Shown piece after piece: positions 45,836 to 56,724 of a DNA stretch of 64,000 nucleotides. Under the pieces are notes generated by a model. That model saw nothing but the letters and a program-made list of their open reading frames with translations, was not told the DNA's origin and ran no database searches. Location: positions 101,986,823 to 102,050,822 of the forward strand of contig NC_064822.1 of assembly GCF_024166365.1 (NCBI RefSeq). Reading direction: 5' to 3'. Within the stretch, counting starts at the first letter, position 1, and each line of letters opens with the position of its first letter. The position numbers were made by a program, and so were the translations under genes. Source of the stretch: Elephas maximus indicus (Eukaryota; Chordata; Mammalia; Proboscidea; Elephantidae).

Positions 45836-45990
45836 GAGCCCTGGTGGCGCAGCGGTTAAGTGTTTGGCTGCAGTTTGAATCCTCCAGCCGCTCCTTGGAA
45901 ACCCTATGGGGCAGTTCTACTTTGTCCTGTAGGGTCACTGTGAGTCGGAATTGACTCCATGGCAATGAAGTTGGTTTTGGTTTTGGGGGG
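45836..45990 (+). mobile_element. AfroSINE-type SINE, well preserved
   Basis: Head 'gagccctggtggcgcagcgg', body 'gctccttggaaaccctatgg' and tail 'gaattgactccatggcaatg' plus GT-rich text. About ten bases are missing after 'tttggctg', within the 'gctaaccaaaaggtc' segment. Confidence 0.92.
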
Positions 45991-46000
45991 GAACTTTCAG

Positions 46001-46163
46001 AGGAGCCCTAGTGGCACGTGGTTAAATCACTCATCTGCTAACCAAACAGTTGGTGTTTGGAACTCACCAGCCACTCTGCAGGAGAAAGATGTTGCAATCT
46101 GCTTCTGTAACGAGTTACAGCCTTGGAATTGACTCTAAGGTAATGAGTTTTGGGGTTTTTTTC
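46001..46163 (+). mobile_element. AfroSINE-type SINE, long-body variant
   Basis: Head 'aggagccctagtggcacgtg', extra segment 'gcaggagaaagatgttgcaa' and tail 'ttggaattgactctaaggta'. It lies 10 bp from the preceding SINE in the same orientation. The 'ttctactctgtcct' block is deleted. Confidence 0.88.
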
Positions 46164-46593
46164 CCCCTTTGGTCAGGGAGAGTTTTCATGAGTATGGATG
46201 GATACCACCCCAAAGGCACTGAAACAGAATACTCTGGGTATGGAGCTTGGGCAAGGATATATATATTTTTTAAGTATTAGGTGATGCTAATGAGAACTGC
46301 TGCCTGCATGTCTTCTTGCCAATCCATATCCATTACCATTTTCTAGAGTTGACTCAGAAATAATATTCTCCAGATACTATATGGAGCACGTAGCACAGTA
46401 CTTGCCAAAGAATGATCACTTTCTCTCCACACATTCTCACTAGCTCCTGCTCAATAGTACATCAGTTTAATTTGGCTCCTCTCTGTGAACATACCTGATT
46501 TCATTCCATGTCACGGAGCAATATCTATATATTGTTCTAGAATTATTGTTTTCTCATTTCACATATATCTGGTTTACTTAAAAAATGGTATAT
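46164..46593. other. Unassigned A+T-rich DNA
   Basis: No gene or repeat is recognised. Confidence 0.45.
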
Positions 46594-46604
46594 ATCTCAA
46601 AGAT

Positions 46605-46984
46605 CTGTCTGAACAGGTCTATCTTGGAAGAAGTATAGCCAAAATGTTCCTCAGAAGCAAGGATGGCGAGACTTTGTCTCATTCACTTTGGACATGTTAT
46701 CAGAAGGGACCTGTCCCTGGACAAGGACAAAACCAAACCAAACCTGTTGCCATCGAACTACTGACCTTTATGGTTAGCAGATGCAGCTCTTAACCACTAT
46801 GGTAAAGTAGAGGGTCAGCAAAAAAGAGTAAGACCCTCAATGAGATGGATTGACACAGTGGCTGCAACGATGGGCTCAAGCATAGCAACGATTGTGAGGG
46901 TGGTGCAGGACCGGGCAGTGTCCCGTTCTGCTGTACACAGGGTTGCTCTGAGTCAGAACTGACTCGATGCCACCTAACAACAAC
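46605..46984 (+). mobile_element. 5'-truncated RTE LINE (RTE-6) with SINE fragment inside
   Basis: It runs from 'aggtctatcttggaagaagt' to the tail 'tcgatgccacctaacaacaa'. Flanks 'atctcaaagat' (46,594-46,604) and 'atcttaaagat' (46,985-46,995) differ at one base, a plausible target duplication. An antisense SINE fragment replaces a few RTE bases at about 46,728-46,799. Confidence 0.9.
46728..46799 (-). mobile_element. SINE fragment inside RTE-6
   Basis: 'aaaaccaaaccaaacctgtt' then 'gccatcgaactactgacctt' and 'gcagctcttaaccactatgg'. It lacks the middle of the SINE, so it is internally deleted. Confidence 0.8.
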
Positions 46985-47268
46985 ATCTTAAAGATGGAGA
47001 CTATGCTTTGTAATTGTTACCTCTTTTCATAGTACCAGGCAAAGAACTTCGAAGCCACAATAGAGAGTACTGTAAATGTATGCTGATTACAAGTAAAACC
47101 TATTCTTTGTACTTTCATTTTTCTTAGATATGAAAGTCAATTAAACAGGCTGCAGCAGAACAGGATGTTTAGAGTACTAAAATAAGAGAAATAGCCTAGG
47201 GAAAAATAGAGAGAGATGTCCAGTAAGCAAAAATGAATTTATTTATATTGCAGGCTGATTAGCTCTAT

Positions 47269-47470
47269 TTAAAAAACCGCTCTTGAGTTGATTTTGACTC
47301 ATAGTGACACTACAGGACAGAGTAGAACTGCCCCACAGGGTTTTCAAGGCTGTGAATCTTTACAGAAGCAGACTGCCACATCTTTCTCCCGAAGAGCAGC
47401 TGGCAGGTTTGAACTGCCGACCTTTGGGTTAGCAGCCAAGTGCTGTAACCACTGCACCACCAGGGCTCCG
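47269..47470 (-). mobile_element. AfroSINE-type SINE, long-body variant, 13-bp target duplication
   Basis: 'ctcttgagttgattttgact' to 'accactgcaccaccagggct' in reverse complement, with the extra 'gactgccacatctttctccc' block. Duplications 'tgattagctctat' lie at 47,256-47,268 and 47,471-47,483. Confidence 0.93.
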
Positions 47471-47789
47471 TGATTAGCTCTATAGAAGTGGGAAATCATT
47501 TTAATTATGAGTTTATTCAAATGCTGAATGATTTTATCCAAACTTTCCTTTTGGGAAAGTGGCTGGAGTGTCCACTCAAAAGGATCCAATATTCTCTTTA
47601 ATCTCAGGTAGAAAAGTGGGATTGGATCATTTCTGAGCTCTACTTTCATTTTGGAGCATAAAATTAGTGCCATGGATCCTAGTCTAGGCTCTGGTACTAA
47701 ATAGCTGTGTCCCTGAGTCCATCAGGGCTGAATGACTCCCAGAGTTCTCCCTAGTAGTCACGGTAATATAAAGAGCTAATATTCATTGA

Positions 47790-47990
47790 AGGAGCCCTGG
47801 TAGAAAAGCAGTTAACTGCTCAGCTGCTAACCGAAAGGTTGGCGGTTCAAACCCACCCAGCCACTCTGCAGAAGAAAGACCTGGTGATCTGTTTCCGTAA
47901 AGATTACAGCCTAGAAAATCCAATGGGGCAGTTCTACTCTGTCACATGGGGTCAATATGAGTTAGAATCAACTCGATGGCGTACGACAAC
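47790..47990 (+). mobile_element. AfroSINE-type SINE at an MIR edge
   Basis: Head 'aggagccctggtagaaaagc', 'cggttcaaacccacccagcc' and tail 'tcaactcgatggcgtacgac'. Flanks 'attcattga' (47,781-47,789) and 'attcactga' (47,991-47,999) differ at one base. Confidence 0.9.
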
Positions 47991-48165
47991 ATTCACTGAG
48001 TACTTGTTGTGTACCAGGCACTGTGCTAAGCATTTTTCATGCATTATTTCATTTAATCTTCGCAATCACTCCTTGAGATAGGTACTATCATCATTCCCAA
48101 CAGAGGTTCAGAGAGATTCATTTGTCCAAGATCACAGGGGAAACGCATTTTGGTGGAACCCTATT
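47991..48165 (-). mobile_element. MIR, antisense
   Basis: 'ttgtgtaccaggcactgtgc', 'catttaatcttcgcaatcac' and 'tccaagatcacaggggaaac' are in reverse-complement MIR order. Confidence 0.82.
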
Positions 48166-48174
48166 CATCTAGGT

Positions 48175-48455
48175 CCCGCTACAATGCCAATTCCTCCATA
48201 AAGGCTTTCCTTACGCCTGCATCCGCAAGCAGAGTGTGATATCTGGGCTTCTCCAACACTTCCTGCACACAGATTTTAGCACTTCTCCATTGTATTATAC
48301 TCACCATTTTTGCCTGTTTTGCGTGGTTTACCCTCCCAGAAGACTGAAAGCACTTTGAATTCAAGGACTGTGTTTTATTACCTTTATTATTCTCAGCACT
48401 TGGCTCAGCGCTTGGTAATTAGTAGACACTCAATATATGTTTCAAGGTTGGGGTT
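48175..48455 (+). mobile_element. L2 3' end
   Basis: 'tcctccataaaggctttcct', 'ttcaaggactgtgttttatt', 'ctcagcacttggctcagcgc' and 'agtagacactcaatatatgt' form the characteristic L2 3' end. Confidence 0.85.
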
Positions 48456-48459
48456 CTGA

Positions 48460-48620
48460 GCTCTGAAATTTTTATCGCATTTAGTCCTCATAACAACTTT
48501 GTGAAGTGGAATTATTATATTCTTGATTTTATCAGTGAAGTGTTAGAGAGGTTAGGCAGTCTGCTCAAGTTCACACAGGAAGTGGAGTGGAGACAGGTTT
48601 GGAATCCAGGCGTTGATCTG
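48460..48620 (-). mobile_element. MIR fragment, antisense
   Basis: 'cctcataacaactttgtgaa' and 'tgctcaagttcacacaggaa' resemble the MIR core and 3' part in reverse complement. Confidence 0.6.
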
Positions 48621-50377
48621 TTCTCCCCCTCCCCGCCTCCCTCATCACCATCCACTCAGGTGCCCAAACCAATCCAGAAATGGTGAACCTTCTCTACAGA
48701 ATACCCCCGGTGATTCCTGCCCCCTTCACCACTCCTCTTCCCTAATTTTTCAGTCCACAGCCTTCTCCCTGACCCCCCTGTTGTTGTTGGGTGCCCATCA
48801 GTTCTGACTCATAGCAACCCCTGTGACAGAGTAGCAACAGGACTCCCTCCAGCTCTTCTATCACCACCTTAATTCACACTACCACCTTCATTCACCTGGA
48901 TTACTGCACCAGCTGGGGAGAACTTGGGAATTTTGCTGACCCCCAACACAAGAAGATTAAAAATTATGGATGACTTTTATAAACTACGAACATTTCTACT
49001 AATTTGCCTTAGAGATGCAGACATACTTCCGCACACTCAGGCCTGAGAACCTTAAGGCATGGTTTTCTGCAAAGTTAGAATTGTGTAAATCCCAGTACAC
49101 TGGCCCAGTCCTATATATCATATGAGGACACCAGACAGTTGGAGATTCCAGCTTCTCATTGCTAGCTCACCTGCTTTAAGACTGCATTTCACCGACTTAT
49201 TTCAGAGTTGCCATCTTCTCTCCCCAATCCGGATAACTGCACTTCTTTTCTGAGTTTAAATTTTGTTTTGTTTTCCTTTTAACCTATTTCATCGTCCAGG
49301 CTTTCTAGGGCCAGAACCCTTGACTTGCTCTTGGCCTTCACAAGGAAAAAACCAAAAGTCTTTCCCCTGCGCACTACCATCTGCTAACAGACCCTCACTA
49401 AGCAGCTTTTCTGGTTGCCTGCCTGCCTGCCTTGACTCTGAGTAACTATTGCATGCCCTGGTGTGCTTTTCTGTGCTCTGCCACCTGGAGGGACACTTGG
49501 TCTTGGGTTAAGACCTCCCTGCAATATTGACTGCTTGCCCTTTGCTGCCAACATCTTTCAGATAACGTCCCTCCGTGCTGCTGGAACGGATCTGCCGCCC
49601 ACTGCCTGCCTCACCTCAGGGTGGCTGTGTTTACAGGTACCGGAACTACCTAAGACCCACAAATGTTCCTTTGGTATCTATTTATTGCAAACACAAGAGA
49701 AGAAACTTCTTCAGTGGCAAAGAAATCGATCATTTTTGGCAGATTGCTCAGATGGTTTCAACAATGAAACTTCTCAGAATATTAAGGTCTCCTGCTCTGA
49801 TGGGAACAGAGTGTGCAACAGAGTGCTCTAGTTAATACTATCAGATGACCTGTCAAGAAGAAAGGTCACGCTAGTGAGAGTTTCATGTGTCATTTAAAGA
49901 ATTGATGGTGTGTATGTGAGAAAAGCAGAATATATGGCCAAAGTTTGTGTGATGTGGCAAAATTACATAGTAAATGAAATTATTGTGTACAAAATCAACC
50001 TTGGCTATTTATCCTGTCTTGCAGTTCCAGTTAAAGTTACTGTCCTCATTTTTGGTATTTGAATTATTTATTAGTATTATATATTTAACTTGTTAAATGA
50101 AGAAATGTGTTATCGTATGGAAGGAAAATAAACTCATTTTATTCTCTTGAAATTAGTCTTTAGAAACATTTCCAAAAGTTAGAGCTATGTCTCAAGAGAG
50201 AAAATGAGGACCATGAGAGAATGAAGCAATTTCTCTCCACATTCATTATGTTTACAATTCAATTCCAGCTAGTGATTGGTGGCTGTAGGCTATTCCCTTT
50301 CTCTCTGCTTACCCTCCTTCCTCCTCTGATTACCTTTCTAAACTCATTTAGAGGCTGCAACTCCCCAAAAAACAACA
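48621..50377. other. Unassigned DNA with moderately open frames
   Basis: A short RTE/SINE 3' fragment ('tgttgttgttgggtgcccat', 'cagttctgactcatagcaac') lies at 48,779-48,842. A (GCCT)-like tract lies at 49,416-49,432. Overlapping frames at 49,463-49,831 (122 codons) and 49,575-49,835 (86 codons) are open, but neither resembles a known family and both include unlikely residue mixtures. I do not call a gene. Confidence 0.4.
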
Positions 50378-50795
50378 CGATAGTGGAGCAAGTGATCGGC
50401 CACCAACCTAAAGGTTGGCCTTTGCGACACACTCATTAGCTCTGAGGAAGAAAGGCCTGTCCATCTGCTTCCACAAATATTAAAACCAAAAAACCAAACT
50501 CATTGCCATTGAGTCAATGCCAACTCACAGTGACCCTATAGGACACAGCCGAACTGCCTCATAGGGTTTCCAAGGCTGTAAATCTTTACAGAAACAGACT
50601 GCCACATCTTTCTTCCATGGAGCAACTGGTGTGTTTGAACTGCTGACCTATTGATTAGCAGCAGAATGCTTAACCACTATATCACCAGGGCACCTCTCAT
50701 AAAGATTACAGCCAAGAAAATCCCACCGAGCAGTTCTACTCTGTAACAAATGGATTCACCATGAGCCGGAATCTGCTTGATAATCAGCTAACAAC
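50378..50795 (+). mobile_element. SINE split by an antisense SINE
   Basis: The outer SINE reads 'tagtggagcaagtgatcggc' to 'tgtccatctgcttccacaaa', breaks, and resumes with 'cataaagattacagccaaga', 'gagcagttctactctgtaac' and 'ccggaatctgcttgataatc'. The inner SINE occupies about 50,482-50,694. Confidence 0.85.
50482..50694 (-). mobile_element. AfroSINE-type SINE inside another SINE
   Basis: 'aaaccaaactcattgccatt' to 'accactatatcaccagggca' in reverse complement, long-body variant. Its orientation opposite to the host SINE makes long inverted repeats. Confidence 0.88.
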
Positions 50796-51304
50796 AGCAA
50801 CAAAGAGAGTGGACGAGGGGTGGGTACTGTATTATGGAAGGTGTAGCCCCATAAGATGCATGTGCAGCGAGAACCAGAGACAAAAAAAATTGTTCATAGC
50901 AGACTCAGGGCATAATAGTTTAATATCCCAGATATTGAGGTAAGTCAGGAGGATTTGAGAAATTCATATTAGAGTCCAACAGCTGTCTGTTCTCGCTCTG
51001 TCTGCATCCTCACCTTCCATTCATATTTTTTGTGTAGTTAAATTTTATCATGCTCATGCCAGGAGCATTCACAACTTAATGTTGTGGTGAAGTATGACTA
51101 TGGTTTTTCTTTTCACCGTTTGCTTTTTTCCTGAAGTTACTAATTGCCTTTGAAAAATTGCTTAGCTCTCTTTGTCGCCATTGCTAATTCTTCCCATACC
51201 CTCCTATCAGTACAATTTTCCTCAAGGTTAGTCACATCAGGTAACGCATCAATTCCAATTCCAAAATAAATGAGTTCTTTTAACCTTGCAAGGACTCTTA
51301 CATA
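50796..51304. other. Unassigned intergenic DNA
   Basis: No gene or repeat is recognised. Confidence 0.45.
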
Positions 51305-52402
51305 TAGCTCTGTGTTTTATTGACTATGCAAAAGCATTCGACTATGTGTATCATGACAAATTATGGATAACACTGCAAAGAATGGGAATTCCAGAACACT
51401 TAGTCATGCTCATGAGGAACCTGTACATGGATCAAGAAGCAGTCGTTCAAACAGAACTAGGGGATACTGCACGGTTTAAAGTCAGGAAAGGTTTAAAGTC
51501 AGGGTTGTATCCTGTCACCATACCTATTCAATCTGTATGCTGAGCAAATAATTCAAGAAGCTGGACTATCTGAAGAAGGAACGGGGCATCAGGATTGGAA
51601 GAAGACAGATTTACAACCTGTGTTATGCAGATGACACAACCTGGCTTGCTGAAAGTGAAGAGGACTTGAAGCACTTGCTGAAGAAGATCAAAGACCACAG
51701 CCTTCAGTATGGATTGCACCTCAACATAAAACAAAAATACTCACAACTGGACCAATAAGCAACATCATGATAAATGGAGAAAAGATTGAGGTTGTCAAAG
51801 ATTTCATTTTACTTGGATCCGCAATCAACAGCCATGGAAGCAGCGGTCAAAAAATCAAAAGACGCGTTGCATTGGGTAAATCTGCTACCAAGCACCTCTT
51901 CAAAGCGTTGAAAAGGAAAGATGTTGCTTTTAAGACTAAGGTGTGCCTGACCCAAGCAATGATGTTTTCAATCGCCTCCTATGCACGTGAAAGCTGGATG
52001 ATGAATCAGGAAGATAGAGGAAGAATTGACCCCATTTGAATTGTGGTGCTGGAGAAGAATATTGAATATACCATGGACTGCCAAAAGAACAAACAAACCT
52101 GTCTTGGAAGAAGTACAACCAGAATGCTCCTTAGAAGCAGGGATAGCAAGACTACGTCTCACATGCTTTGGACATGTTGTCAGGAGGGATCAGTCCCTGG
52201 AGAAGGACATCATGCTTGGTTAAGCAGAGGATCAGTGAAAAAGAGGAAGGCCGTCAATGGTATGGATTGACACAGTGGCTGCAACAATGGGTTTAAGCAT
52301 AGCAACAATTGTGAGGATGGTGCAGGACCTGGCAGTGTTTTGTTCTGTTATACATAGGGTTGCTATGAGTCGGAACTGACTCGATGGCACCTAACAATAA
52401 CT
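51305..52402 (+). mobile_element. 5'-truncated RTE LINE (RTE-7)
   Basis: It starts in motif A of the reverse transcriptase ('gtgttttattgactatgcaa') and ends 'gatggcacctaacaataact'. Motif A reads 'CFIDYAKAFDYV' and the catalytic YADD box is intact at 51,624-51,635. Frame breaks occur near 51,500, 51,730 and 52,020. Open pieces are at 51,286-51,543, 51,767-52,039 and 52,026-52,223. It is non-functional through truncation and frameshifts. Confidence 0.92.
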
Positions 52403-52559
52403 ACTATGTTAAGAAATTCGAAAATCTTGGCATTCTCAGAGTGTTTATGAATGTGATATTTTTAAAAATGTAAACCATCAAAGAAAAATGTGTAGGTAAA
52501 TAAAACAACCTTCAAGAGAGAGAGCCTCTCTACGAGGTACTCTAGCTTAGGAGGTAATT

Positions 52560-52775
52560 ATCTTGCATTAGAATGCCCAACTTCAAATCCTAGACCTGTC
52601 CCCTGAAACAAGATACTCCACCTGCTTGTGGCTTAGTTCTCTCATGCATCAAATTAAGAGAATAGTACCAACCACAAGGACTGATGTTTAACTGAGATAA
52701 TATATGTAAATCGCATAAAAGAGTCCCCAAAACATAGTAAATGCTCAGGAAATGTTAGGTTTTATTTAGCATGAC
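52560..52775 (+). mobile_element. MIR, sense
   Basis: 'aacttcaaatcctagacctg', 'ctgcttgtggcttagttctc' and 'aaacatagtaaatgctcagg' follow MIR order. It is strongly diverged. Confidence 0.7.
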
Positions 52776-53022
52776 AGCAAAGGAAAAAAAAAAAAAATCC
52801 TGAACTATTTTATCTACAATTCATGTATGAAAAATATAAATATACACCCAAAATATAAACACAAAATTAAAAGAGAAATAATAAACTGGGGCAAACATTT
52901 GCAGCATATATGACATGCCAAAAGGTTAATATATTTAATATCTAATAAGCCTTTTTTTTTTTTTTTTTTAAGCCTTAGGAAAAATAGCAAAATAAGCAAA
53001 GTGCATAAATTGGCAGTGTATA

Positions 53023-53576
53023 TGTCATGAATTGAATTGTGTTCCCCCAAAATATCTGTCAACGGGCTAGGTCATGATTCCCTTGTATGACTGTATGACT
53101 GTCTGCCATTTTATCATTTGATGTGATTTTCCATCGCCTCGACGGCAACGGGTTTTTTTTACGGTGATTTCCCTATGTGTTGTAAATCCTATCACTGTGA
53201 TGTAATAAAATGAATTAGCAGCAGTCATATTGATGAAATCTACAAGATTAGATAGTGTCTCAAGCCAATCTTTTTGAGATATAAAAGAGAGAAGCAAGCA
53301 GAGAGACAGGGGGACCTCATACCACCAAGAAAACAGTGCCAGGAGCAGAGCACGTCCTTTGGACCTGAGGTTCCTGCCCTGAGATGCTCCCAGACCAAGG
53401 GAGACTGATAACGAGGACTTTTCTCTAGAGCTGACAGAGACAGAAAGCCTTCCCCTGGAGCTGACGCCCTGAATTCAGATTTCTAGCCTACTGGACTGTG
53501 AGAGAATAAACTTCTCTTTGTTAAAGCCATCCACTTGTCGTATTTCTGTTATAGCCAGCACTAGATAACTAAGACG
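53023..53576 (+). mobile_element. MaLR-like solo LTR, copy 1
   Basis: It begins 'tgtcatgaattgaattgtgt' and ends 'actagataactaagacg', flanked by the 5-bp duplication 'gtata' (53,018-53,022 and 53,577-53,581). AATAAA ('gagaataaacttctctttgt') precedes the end by about 70 bases, as in LTRs. A 5-bp duplication and the general layout resemble MaLR/class-III LTRs. The 5' third differs from copy 2 and includes a SINE-tail-like 'cgcctcgacggcaacgggtt' at 53,135-53,154. There is no internal region. Confidence 0.8.
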
Positions 53577-53802
53577 GTATATATAAAAGAAATAAAAATG
53601 GTAATACGAAAACATAGTTGCCCTCATTTGTAATAAAAACTGTATAAAAACATACCATGTTTCACCACATATTTCAAAACTATTTTTATGTTGCAATATC
53701 CACTGTTAGTAAGGATGAAATCTACTTTCCATTCAGGACTATGGTTATCTTTTTAAAATTTAAATATGTATGTATACACATACATATATTTATATACTGT
53801 AT

Positions 53803-54010
53803 TTTTACACGAATAACGCACACCCTCTACATTTGTTTGCCGACTGCACTCTACCCCGCGAGATATGTTCATAAGCACTGCTATGCCAATTCTTTTTACA
53901 TGTTGCTGTAAAAAAATTAGCATAGCATGCTTATGAAAATACCTTGTAGGGGTAGGGGAGGGTGCAGTTGGCAAACAAACGTAGAAGGTGCACATTATTT
54001 GCGTAGTATG
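53803..54010. mobile_element. Palindromic miniature element (MITE-like)
   Basis: The left arm (about 53,806-53,890, 'cgcacaccctctacatttgt' ... 'agcactgctatgccaat') and the right arm (about 53,916-54,007, 'attagcatagcatgcttatg' ... 'aaggtgcacattatttgcg') are imperfect reverse complements over about 85-90 bp. The spacer is 25 bp. Nearly the whole element is hairpin. It has no coding capacity. It could be a non-autonomous DNA transposon; the family is unknown to me. Confidence 0.7.
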
Positions 54011-54146
54011 TCTGTGTGTATATACATAACTATTCATATATATATATCTCCTAGTTTAAAACCTCTATTTGCTTCTCAGTGCCATCTTAAAAACCCATAT
54101 TTATTCCTACACTTGAAGCATCTAGAGCAGTGCCTAGTTCATAGTT

Positions 54147-54348
54147 ATTGTTGTGGTGTGCCAGCGAATCAGTTCTGACTAATAGCAACCCTATATGAAG
54201 AGCAGAGCTGCCCCATGCGGTTTCCTAGGCTGAAATCTTTATAGGAGCAGATCACCAGGTCTTTTCTCTCAAGGACCCACTGGTAGATTCAAACCACCAA
54301 CCGTTTGGTTAGCAGCTGAGTGCTTAACCATTGTGCCACCAGGGCTCC
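54147..54348 (-). mobile_element. AfroSINE-type SINE, long-body variant
   Basis: 'gcgaatcagttctgactaat', 'aggagcagatcaccaggtct' and 'accattgtgccaccagggct' in reverse complement. 'tgcctag' lies at 54,132-54,138 and again at about 54,350. Confidence 0.88.
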
Positions 54349-54349
54349 T

Positions 54350-55322
54350 GCCTAGAAATCAGCATAGATCCTGACCCAAGGTAATCTCTCTTTCCAGGCA
54401 AAGGGGACGCCACTCCTCCCTTCTCCACTGATTTTAAGGCCACTCTTGATGGTGCTGTAATGTCATAGCGCTTTATCGGTTGGTGCCAACATATCATGGA
54501 GAGCCAATTTAATCCAGGCTCTGATTACTCTACTGTTGGCCAGCTTCTCCTAGGGAACTGCCTGTGAGGCCATGAATGTGAGCCGAGGAAGGAAGAGATG
54601 TTGCTGTGGCATGAGTAGACATTCAGGAAGCAGGAGCTATTGCTTACTCATCTTGAGCATTTAGAGCTTCCCCAGTCCCATATGTGCCACTTTCACCTGA
54701 GAGTGATGTGAGGAGCATTACGTTCAACATAATAGCTCAGTGGTTCAAATATTACCTAATTGGCTATGGGTAGTTCAGTTTGCATGGTCACCTGTGTCCT
54801 GTGAATGATCTGATATTCAGTATCCACCAGAGCCAAAAACAGACCAGGAACTGTATCTCAAAAAGGAGAATAGTCACTGGCCAAAGGAAGAATGGCTTTT
54901 GCTGTAATTTTCCCACTGGGCCATGCTTTAAACTTCATCTAGCATCTCAGTGTGTCACAGCCATTTTACAGATCATTGGATTTTCTGAGTCACAATCCCA
55001 TCTTTTGGCTAGGGGAGAGGAGGGCAGTTTGATTACAGCCCACCAAGACTGCCTTCAATAGTGAGTGATAATTTTCCAGAAAAAACTAAGGCTGGTTGGT
55101 ATTTCTAGAAAAGGGGAAACAGATGGGGCAAAAACAACAAATGGCCACTACACTTACTTATTACTATTAGAAATGATTTTATTTATTGATGTGTATCACA
55201 TGTAGAATTTTATAATGGTTCTAGACCAATGACTGAGTGCTGTAGCTAACTAGAGTTCTCCCCTTGAATTGACTTTGACGCATTTGTTAATGAATAGTTC
55301 TTGGGAACAGTTAGTCATCTAT
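54350..55322. other. Unassigned intergenic DNA
   Basis: The 93-codon frame 54,780-55,061 has no recognisable domain. No repeat is identified. Confidence 0.45.
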
Positions 55323-55365
55323 TTGTTGTTGTTGTTAGGTGTTACACCAGTTGCTACTCACCACA
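55323..55365 (-). mobile_element. RTE/SINE 3'-tail fragment
   Basis: 'tgttgttgttgttaggtgtt' is the reverse complement of the RTE tail. Only about 40 bp remains before L1 sequence. Confidence 0.65.
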
Positions 55366-56043
55366 GTCAGATGTAGAACATTTTCTTTATAGACTATGGT
55401 ATGCCAGTTGAGCTAGATGTTCCCCCAGACTGTGGTCCCCAGCCCTCAGCCCAGTAACTCGGTTCCTCTGGGAGTTTGGATGTATCTATGAAGCTTCTAT
55501 GACTTTGCCTTTGTCAAGTTGTGCTGGCTCCCCCAGTACTGTGTATTGTCTTACCCTTCACCCAAGTTACCACTTACCCACTATCTAGTTAGTGTTTTTC
55601 CCTCCCTCATAACAACCAAAGATTGTTTCTTTCTGAGTGTAAACTTTTTCATGAATTTTTATAATAGTGGCCTCATACAGTGTTTGTCCTTTTGTGATTG
55701 ACTCATTTCACTCAGCATAATCCCCTCCAGATTCATTCATGTTGTGAGATGTTTTGCAGATTTATTATTGTTCTTTATCATTGCCTAGTATTCCATTGTG
55801 TGTATGTATCATAGTTCGGTTATCCATTCATCTATTGATGGGTACTTAGGTTGTTTCCATCTTTTTGCTATTGTGAATAATGCTGCAGTGAACATAGGTG
55901 TGCATGTGTCTATTCGTGTGACAGCTCTCATTTCTCTAGGATATATTCCTATGAGTAGAATTGCTGGATCATACGGTATTCCCATTTCCAGCTTTTTAAG
56001 GAAACACCCTATTGTTTTCCAAAATGGTTGTACCATTTTGCCC
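55366..56043 (-). mobile_element. L1 fragment (ORF2 end and 3' UTR), antisense
   Basis: 'tatgccagttgagctagatg', 'ataatagtggcctcatacag', 'ttcactcagcataatcccct' and 'tgctgcagtgaacataggtg' follow the order of L1-A at 3,730-4,390. Both ends are cut: no A-tail on the left and a direct junction with RTE-8 on the right. The left part of the frame 56,189-55,809 is decayed ORF2 C-terminus. Confidence 0.85.
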
Positions 56044-56046
56044 CAC

Positions 56047-56498
56047 CCCACCATGGTATTTTCAATCACGTCATATGCATGTAAAAGCTGGACAATGAAT
56101 AAGGAAGACTGAAGAAGAATTGACGCCTTTGAATTGTGGTATTGGCGAAGAATATTGAATGTTCCATGGACTGCCAAAAGAACGAACAAATCTGTCTCGG
56201 AAGAAGTACAAGCAGAATGCTCCTTAGAAGCAAGGATGATGAGACTGCTTCTTATATAGTTTGGACATGTTTTCAGGAGGGATCAGTCCCTGGAGAAGGA
56301 CATCATGCTTGGCAAAGTACGAGGGTCAGTGGGAAAAAGGAAGACCCTCAACAAGGTGGATTGACACAGTGGCTGCAACAATGAGCTCAAGCATAACAAC
56401 GATTGTAAGGATGGCACAGGACCAGGCGGTGTTTCATTCTGTTGTGCATAGGGTCACTATGAGTCGGAACCAACTCAACGGCACCTAACAACAACAAC
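56047..56498 (+). mobile_element. 5'-truncated RTE LINE (RTE-8)
   Basis: 'accatggtattttcaatcac' to 'cggcacctaacaacaacaac'. Only the C-terminal codons and 3' end are present. The L1/RTE junction shares 'cccacc' with the L1 sequence expected there ('cattcccaccag'), suggesting microhomology. Confidence 0.92.
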
Positions 56499-56510
56499 AA
56501 CACAAAGGAA

Positions 56511-56712
56511 GAGTCCCTGGTTGGTGCAAACAGTTAACATGCTCGGCTGCCAAGCAAAAGGATGGAGGTTCTAGTCCACCCAGACACACCTGGGAAGAAA
56601 GACATGGTGGTCTGCTTCCAAAAAATCAGCCACTGAAAACCCTATGGAGCAGTTCTACTCTGACATACATGGGGTCGCCATGTGTTGGAATCAATTTGGA
56701 TGGCAACTGGTT
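56511..56712 (+). mobile_element. SINE, 'agaggcacc' body variant, at the RTE-8 tail
   Basis: Head 'gagtccctggttggtgcaaa' and tail 'caatttggatggcaactggt'. Perfect duplications 'aacacaaaggaa' lie at 56,499-56,510 and 56,713-56,724. It inserted directly at the end of RTE-8. Confidence 0.93.
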
Positions 56713-56724
56713 AACACAAAGGAA

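Noticed and set aside
49463..49835. Possible exon
   Set aside because: Two overlapping frames are open, but no splice-site context or recognisable protein similarity supports either.
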